Source of the DNA: Clostridia bacterium | GTDB lineage: Bacteria > Bacillota > Clostridia > Christensenellales > Borkfalkiaceae | Direction: 5' to 3' | NCBI GenBank assembly: GCA_017467275.1 | Contig: JAFTSN010000015.1 | Coordinates: 1-54,179, forward strand | DNA length: 54,179 nt | Part shown: positions 52,103 to 54,179 of the stretch, piece by piece | Layout of the letters: each line of letters starts with the position of its first letter | Numbering within the stretch: the stretch's first letter is position 1 | Position numbers and translations under genes: made by a program | Notes under the pieces: generated by a model | Told to the model about the DNA's origin: nothing | The model's database searches: none | The model's input: the letters and a program-made list of their open reading frames with translations, nothing else

Positions 52103-52300
52103 ATGAACACGCTCACGGACAACTCGCGCGCGCATATTGCAGATATGATGATTCAAGGCACGGTCATGGGGATCACGTCGTTAAAGACCTCTTTAGGCGA
52201 ACTGCCCCCGAATGACGACGAGGAGATCACGTCTCTTTTAAAAGAGCTGATCACCGTCGAGGAAGGCTTTGAAAAACGCTTAAAAACCTATCTGTCCTAA
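52103..52300 (+). CDS. Helical-bundle protein, C-terminal half (in frame with the preceding piece)
   Basis: 65 residues: MNTLTDNSRAHIADMMIQGT, VMGITSLKTSLGELPPNDDE and a closing helix EGFEKRLKTYLS. The HIADMMIQGTVMGI segment is the most conserved-looking part of the family. The ATG follows the UGA of the first half by 12 bases, and a GAGG sits 10 bases upstream, overlapping that UGA, so reinitiation is possible. Both halves remain open and conserved-looking, which argues for either a very recent nonsense mutation, a functional two-chain protein, or read-through. Confidence 0.72.
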   Translation: MNTLTDNSRAHIADMMIQGTVMGITSLKTSLGELPPNDDEEITSLLKELITVEEGFEKRLKTYLS

Positions 52301-52303
52301 TCA

Positions 52304-52346
52304 AACACCCCCGCACGGAAGCACTCCGAGCGGGGATGTTCATTTT
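52304..52346 (+). terminator. Terminator after the split helical-bundle gene
   Basis: Stem AACAcCCCCGC / GCGGGGaTGTT with a ~14-base loop, followed by CATTTTTG. Confidence 0.65.
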
Positions 52347-52390
52347 TGCTTAACGATCTCCTAAAGCTATGCCCCAAGTCCATAAAACGC

Positions 52391-54127
52391 TTATTCCTGC
52401 GCCCCATTCTCCTCTTTCGTCCAGACCATGGGTACCCCGTTTTCGTCGTAATACCAATAATTCCCGTCGTATGCCGTCCCGTCTTCGCTTAACGGCGGTT
52501 CGCTTTCGCTGTAATAGTATACGGTGGTGTCCTTATCGTCGAAATATTCGCTTCCCGCGATTTGTTCCCACTCCTCGGCGGTGCCTTTATAGTATATGCT
52601 TCCGAGCGTAAGCGAATTAAATATCGACTCTATAAACCCCGCGTCCGAAGCGGGAAACGCCGATTGCATATCCGTCATGGATTTGGGAATAACGATATAA
52701 TCGATCTTTTGCCCCAAACCGCCAAACGCGTTTTTTTCGATCTTTTCCACTCCCTCGGGAATCTCCAAATACTTGATTTTACTCTGACTGAAAGCACCCG
52801 ACCAAATGGACTTGACCGTGTTGGGCAAAATCACGGTTTCCAGATTTTTTGCCGAACTGAACGCCGAGACGCCGACAAATTCAATCGTCGAGGGCAACTC
52901 CAAAACCGTAAGCCCGTCACAGTACGCAAAAGCATATTCTCCAATACTTAAAACCCCCTCGGGAATTTCCAGCTCCTTAAGACAAACGGCATATGCAAAA
53001 GCCTGCACGCCGATATGAGTCACGCCGCTCGGCAAAGCAAAGCGTTCCGCTGTCTTTCCCGCCGCATACTGTAAAAGAGTGGTTCCGTCGCTCGTGTATA
53101 AATTGCCGTCGATTGACTTATATTTCGGGTTCCCCTCTTCGACGAAAATATTTTCAAGGCTCTTACAAGCAGCAAAAACGTTTTCGTCCAGTTCTACCGT
53201 GCTCGACAATTCCACCGTTTTTAAATTATTGCAACTAGAAAACGCCTGATCTCCAATATACGCCAAGGTATTTGGAAATCTTATTTCCTCAAACGCCGTC
53301 GAACTAAATGCACCTGCTTGAATTTTTGTCAAGTTCTCGGGAAAAACGCACTCCGCAAGCTGTTCACATCCCCAAAAAAGAGCCGAGGAAATCTCCGTCA
53401 TCGAAGCAGACAACGTCGCGCTTTTCAAGCGAACACACCCGTTGAACGCCCACAGTCCACACTCCGTGACCCCGTCGGGTATCACAACGCTTTTTAGATA
53501 TTCACAGCTATCGAACGCATATTCCCCGATTTTTTTCAAACCTCTCGGGAAGCGCACGCTTGTGAAATACGCACTTCTTATCGCACTGGTTCCCGTTTCG
53601 CCGCCGAATGCATAGTCTTGAACCGCAACGATCTTTTTATCTGCGTAATAATCGGGAATTACCAATCTACCCGATAAATCTAAACTGTTGCTATAGACCG
53701 CATAGCCCTCCCCGCTTTTCTGATAATCGATCCGATTCGTCGGGTCCTCGGCTACGCATTCGATTTCTGACGCTGCCGAGCTTTCATAATTCCCCGTCCC
53801 CACCGCCGTCACTTTCACGGTTTGTTTAGTCTCGTCGTAAAAATAACGCGTGAGCTCGCATTTCGCTTCTTCGGTATTTAAAGTTACCCCGTCGATTTCA
53901 ACCGTATAGCCGTCTGCCCGACTATCCTCATTCCAAGTTAAAATATATTTTGTCCTTTGCGCGTAGTGATGTATTTCAAGATATAAATTTTCGGGCGCAG
54001 AAAGCCTTTCCGTTTGCGTATTTAACTTAGGCGCGTCAGGCGTGCGGCTTTCGCCGCACGCCGACATACCGCCTATACACAACAGCGATATGATTCCTAC
54101 ATAAATGTGTTTAATACTCCTTTTCAT
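52391..54127 (-). CDS. BspA-type leucine-rich-repeat lipoprotein (578 aa)
   Basis: Signal peptide with lipobox M-S-A-C (Cys24). Residues ~40-125 look like a fibronectin-type III/Ig domain (APENLYLEIHHYAQRTKYIL, VTAVGTGNYESSAASEI). Residues ~135-510 contain about eleven LRR_5 units (IGEYAFDSCEYLKSVVIPDG, IGDQAFSSCNNLKTVELSS, IGEYAFAYCDGLTVLELPS). The C-terminus ends YYDENGVPMVWTKEENGAQE, a motif also found at the end of the next gene. Surface LRR_5 proteins mediate adhesion or host contact. The start overlaps the stop of the upstream paralogue (ATGA). Confidence 0.9.
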   Translation of the reverse strand: MKRSIKHIYVGIISLLCIGGMSACGESRTPDAPKLNTQTERLSAPENLYLEIHHYAQRTKYILTWNEDSRADGYTVEIDGVTLNTEEAKCELTRYFYDETKQTVKVTAVGTGNYESSAASEIECVAEDPTNRIDYQKSGEGYAVYSNSLDLSGRLVIPDYYADKKIVAVQDYAFGGETGTSAIRSAYFTSVRFPRGLKKIGEYAFDSCEYLKSVVIPDGVTECGLWAFNGCVRLKSATLSASMTEISSALFWGCEQLAECVFPENLTKIQAGAFSSTAFEEIRFPNTLAYIGDQAFSSCNNLKTVELSSTVELDENVFAACKSLENIFVEEGNPKYKSIDGNLYTSDGTTLLQYAAGKTAERFALPSGVTHIGVQAFAYAVCLKELEIPEGVLSIGEYAFAYCDGLTVLELPSTIEFVGVSAFSSAKNLETVILPNTVKSIWSGAFSQSKIKYLEIPEGVEKIEKNAFGGLGQKIDYIVIPKSMTDMQSAFPASDAGFIESIFNSLTLGSIYYKGTAEEWEQIAGSEYFDDKDTTVYYYSESEPPLSEDGTAYDGNYWYYDENGVPMVWTKEENGAQE

Positions 54128-54179
54128 TCCTCTGTCTCCTCTTTCGTCCAGACCATGGGTACCCCGTTTTCGTCGTAAT
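54124..54179 (-). CDS. C-terminal end of a second, tandem LRR lipoprotein (runs off the right edge)
   Basis: Only 17 codons are visible: YDENGVPMVWTKEETEE and a TGA that overlaps the next start codon by 4 bases. Bases 54135-54179 are identical to 52408-52452 at the 3' end of the downstream gene, so this is the end of a paralogue that shares the same C-terminal motif. The overlap implies co-translation of two tandem copies. Confidence 0.7.
   Translation of the reverse strand, partial: YDENGVPMVWTKEETEE

Noticed and set aside
51848-52300. UGA read as Trp (genetic code 4/25) or as selenocysteine
   Set aside because: Clear UGA stops end other genes here (regulator at 16578, cysK, the pyridoxal kinase), TGG is used for Trp, and no selenocysteine insertion hairpin was noticed after the UGA.
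1-54179. tRNA, rRNA, prophage or integrative-element features
   Set aside because: None was recognised on reading: no CCA-ended cloverleaf, rRNA signature, integrase, att-like duplication or phage structural gene.

Overview
The window looks like chromosomal DNA of a Gram-positive, low-to-mid GC member of the Clostridia. This is an inference from several traits: Firmicutes-type gene order (tig-clpP-clpX-lon-engB), a Cys T-box leader, PyrR, PdaB-like deacetylase, RicT, RqcH, strong Shine-Dalgarno sites and many large secreted or lipid-anchored repeat proteins. The style of the surface proteins (collagen-like and InlB-type repeats, a Cys-containing C-terminal membrane tail, short peptides with a TSG motif) suggests a gut lineage such as Christensenellales, but the order cannot be proven from the sequence alone.

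Layout. 1-7.5 kb: the start of pyruvate phosphate dikinase, two small lipoproteins (one apparently formed from a duplicated and internally deleted copy of the neighbouring gene's 3' end) and an 1863-residue collagen-like/InlB-repeat lipoprotein. 7.6-12.4 kb: ribosomal protein L19, a Na+-pump decarboxylase beta-gamma pair, ComF, and a short alanyl-tRNA synthetase lacking the C-terminal domain. 12.5-18.5 kb: cysteine supply and use (T-box, cysE-cysS; a DeoR-type regulator, cysK, and a pyridoxal kinase that could supply the CysK cofactor). 18.6-24.5 kb: uracil-type permease, pyrR, an OB-fold protein, PdaB-like deacetylase, holB and ricT.

24.5-37.8 kb is the most distinctive block: an L-arabinofuranoside-use locus. 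One long minus-strand operon reads GH51 arabinofuranosidase, ABC binding lipoprotein, two permeases, an 810-residue lipoprotein of unrecognised family and a 947-residue cell-surface protein. A plus-strand HTH regulator, probably made from a leaderless mRNA, sits beside it. Beyond it lies a second surface protein, paralogous to the first, followed by a 49-residue peptide gene. Near-identical 19-bp operator-like sites lie upstream of the operon and in the regulator intergenic region, which points to one regulon.

37.9-46.2 kb: a secreted protein with 20 cysteines, an Lgt with a fused SHOCT domain, then the protein quality-control cluster engB, lon, clpX, clpP, tig (minus strand). 46.3-54.2 kb: RqcH, a PadR-DUF1700-DUF4097 envelope module with its own palindromic operator, a frameshifted surface-protein remnant, rpmA-rplU, a helical-bundle gene interrupted by one in-frame UGA, and tandem leucine-rich-repeat lipoproteins running off the right edge.

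No rRNA, tRNA, CRISPR array, insertion sequence or prophage was recognised by reading. Starts were moved to the methionine with the best ribosome-binding site where needed.
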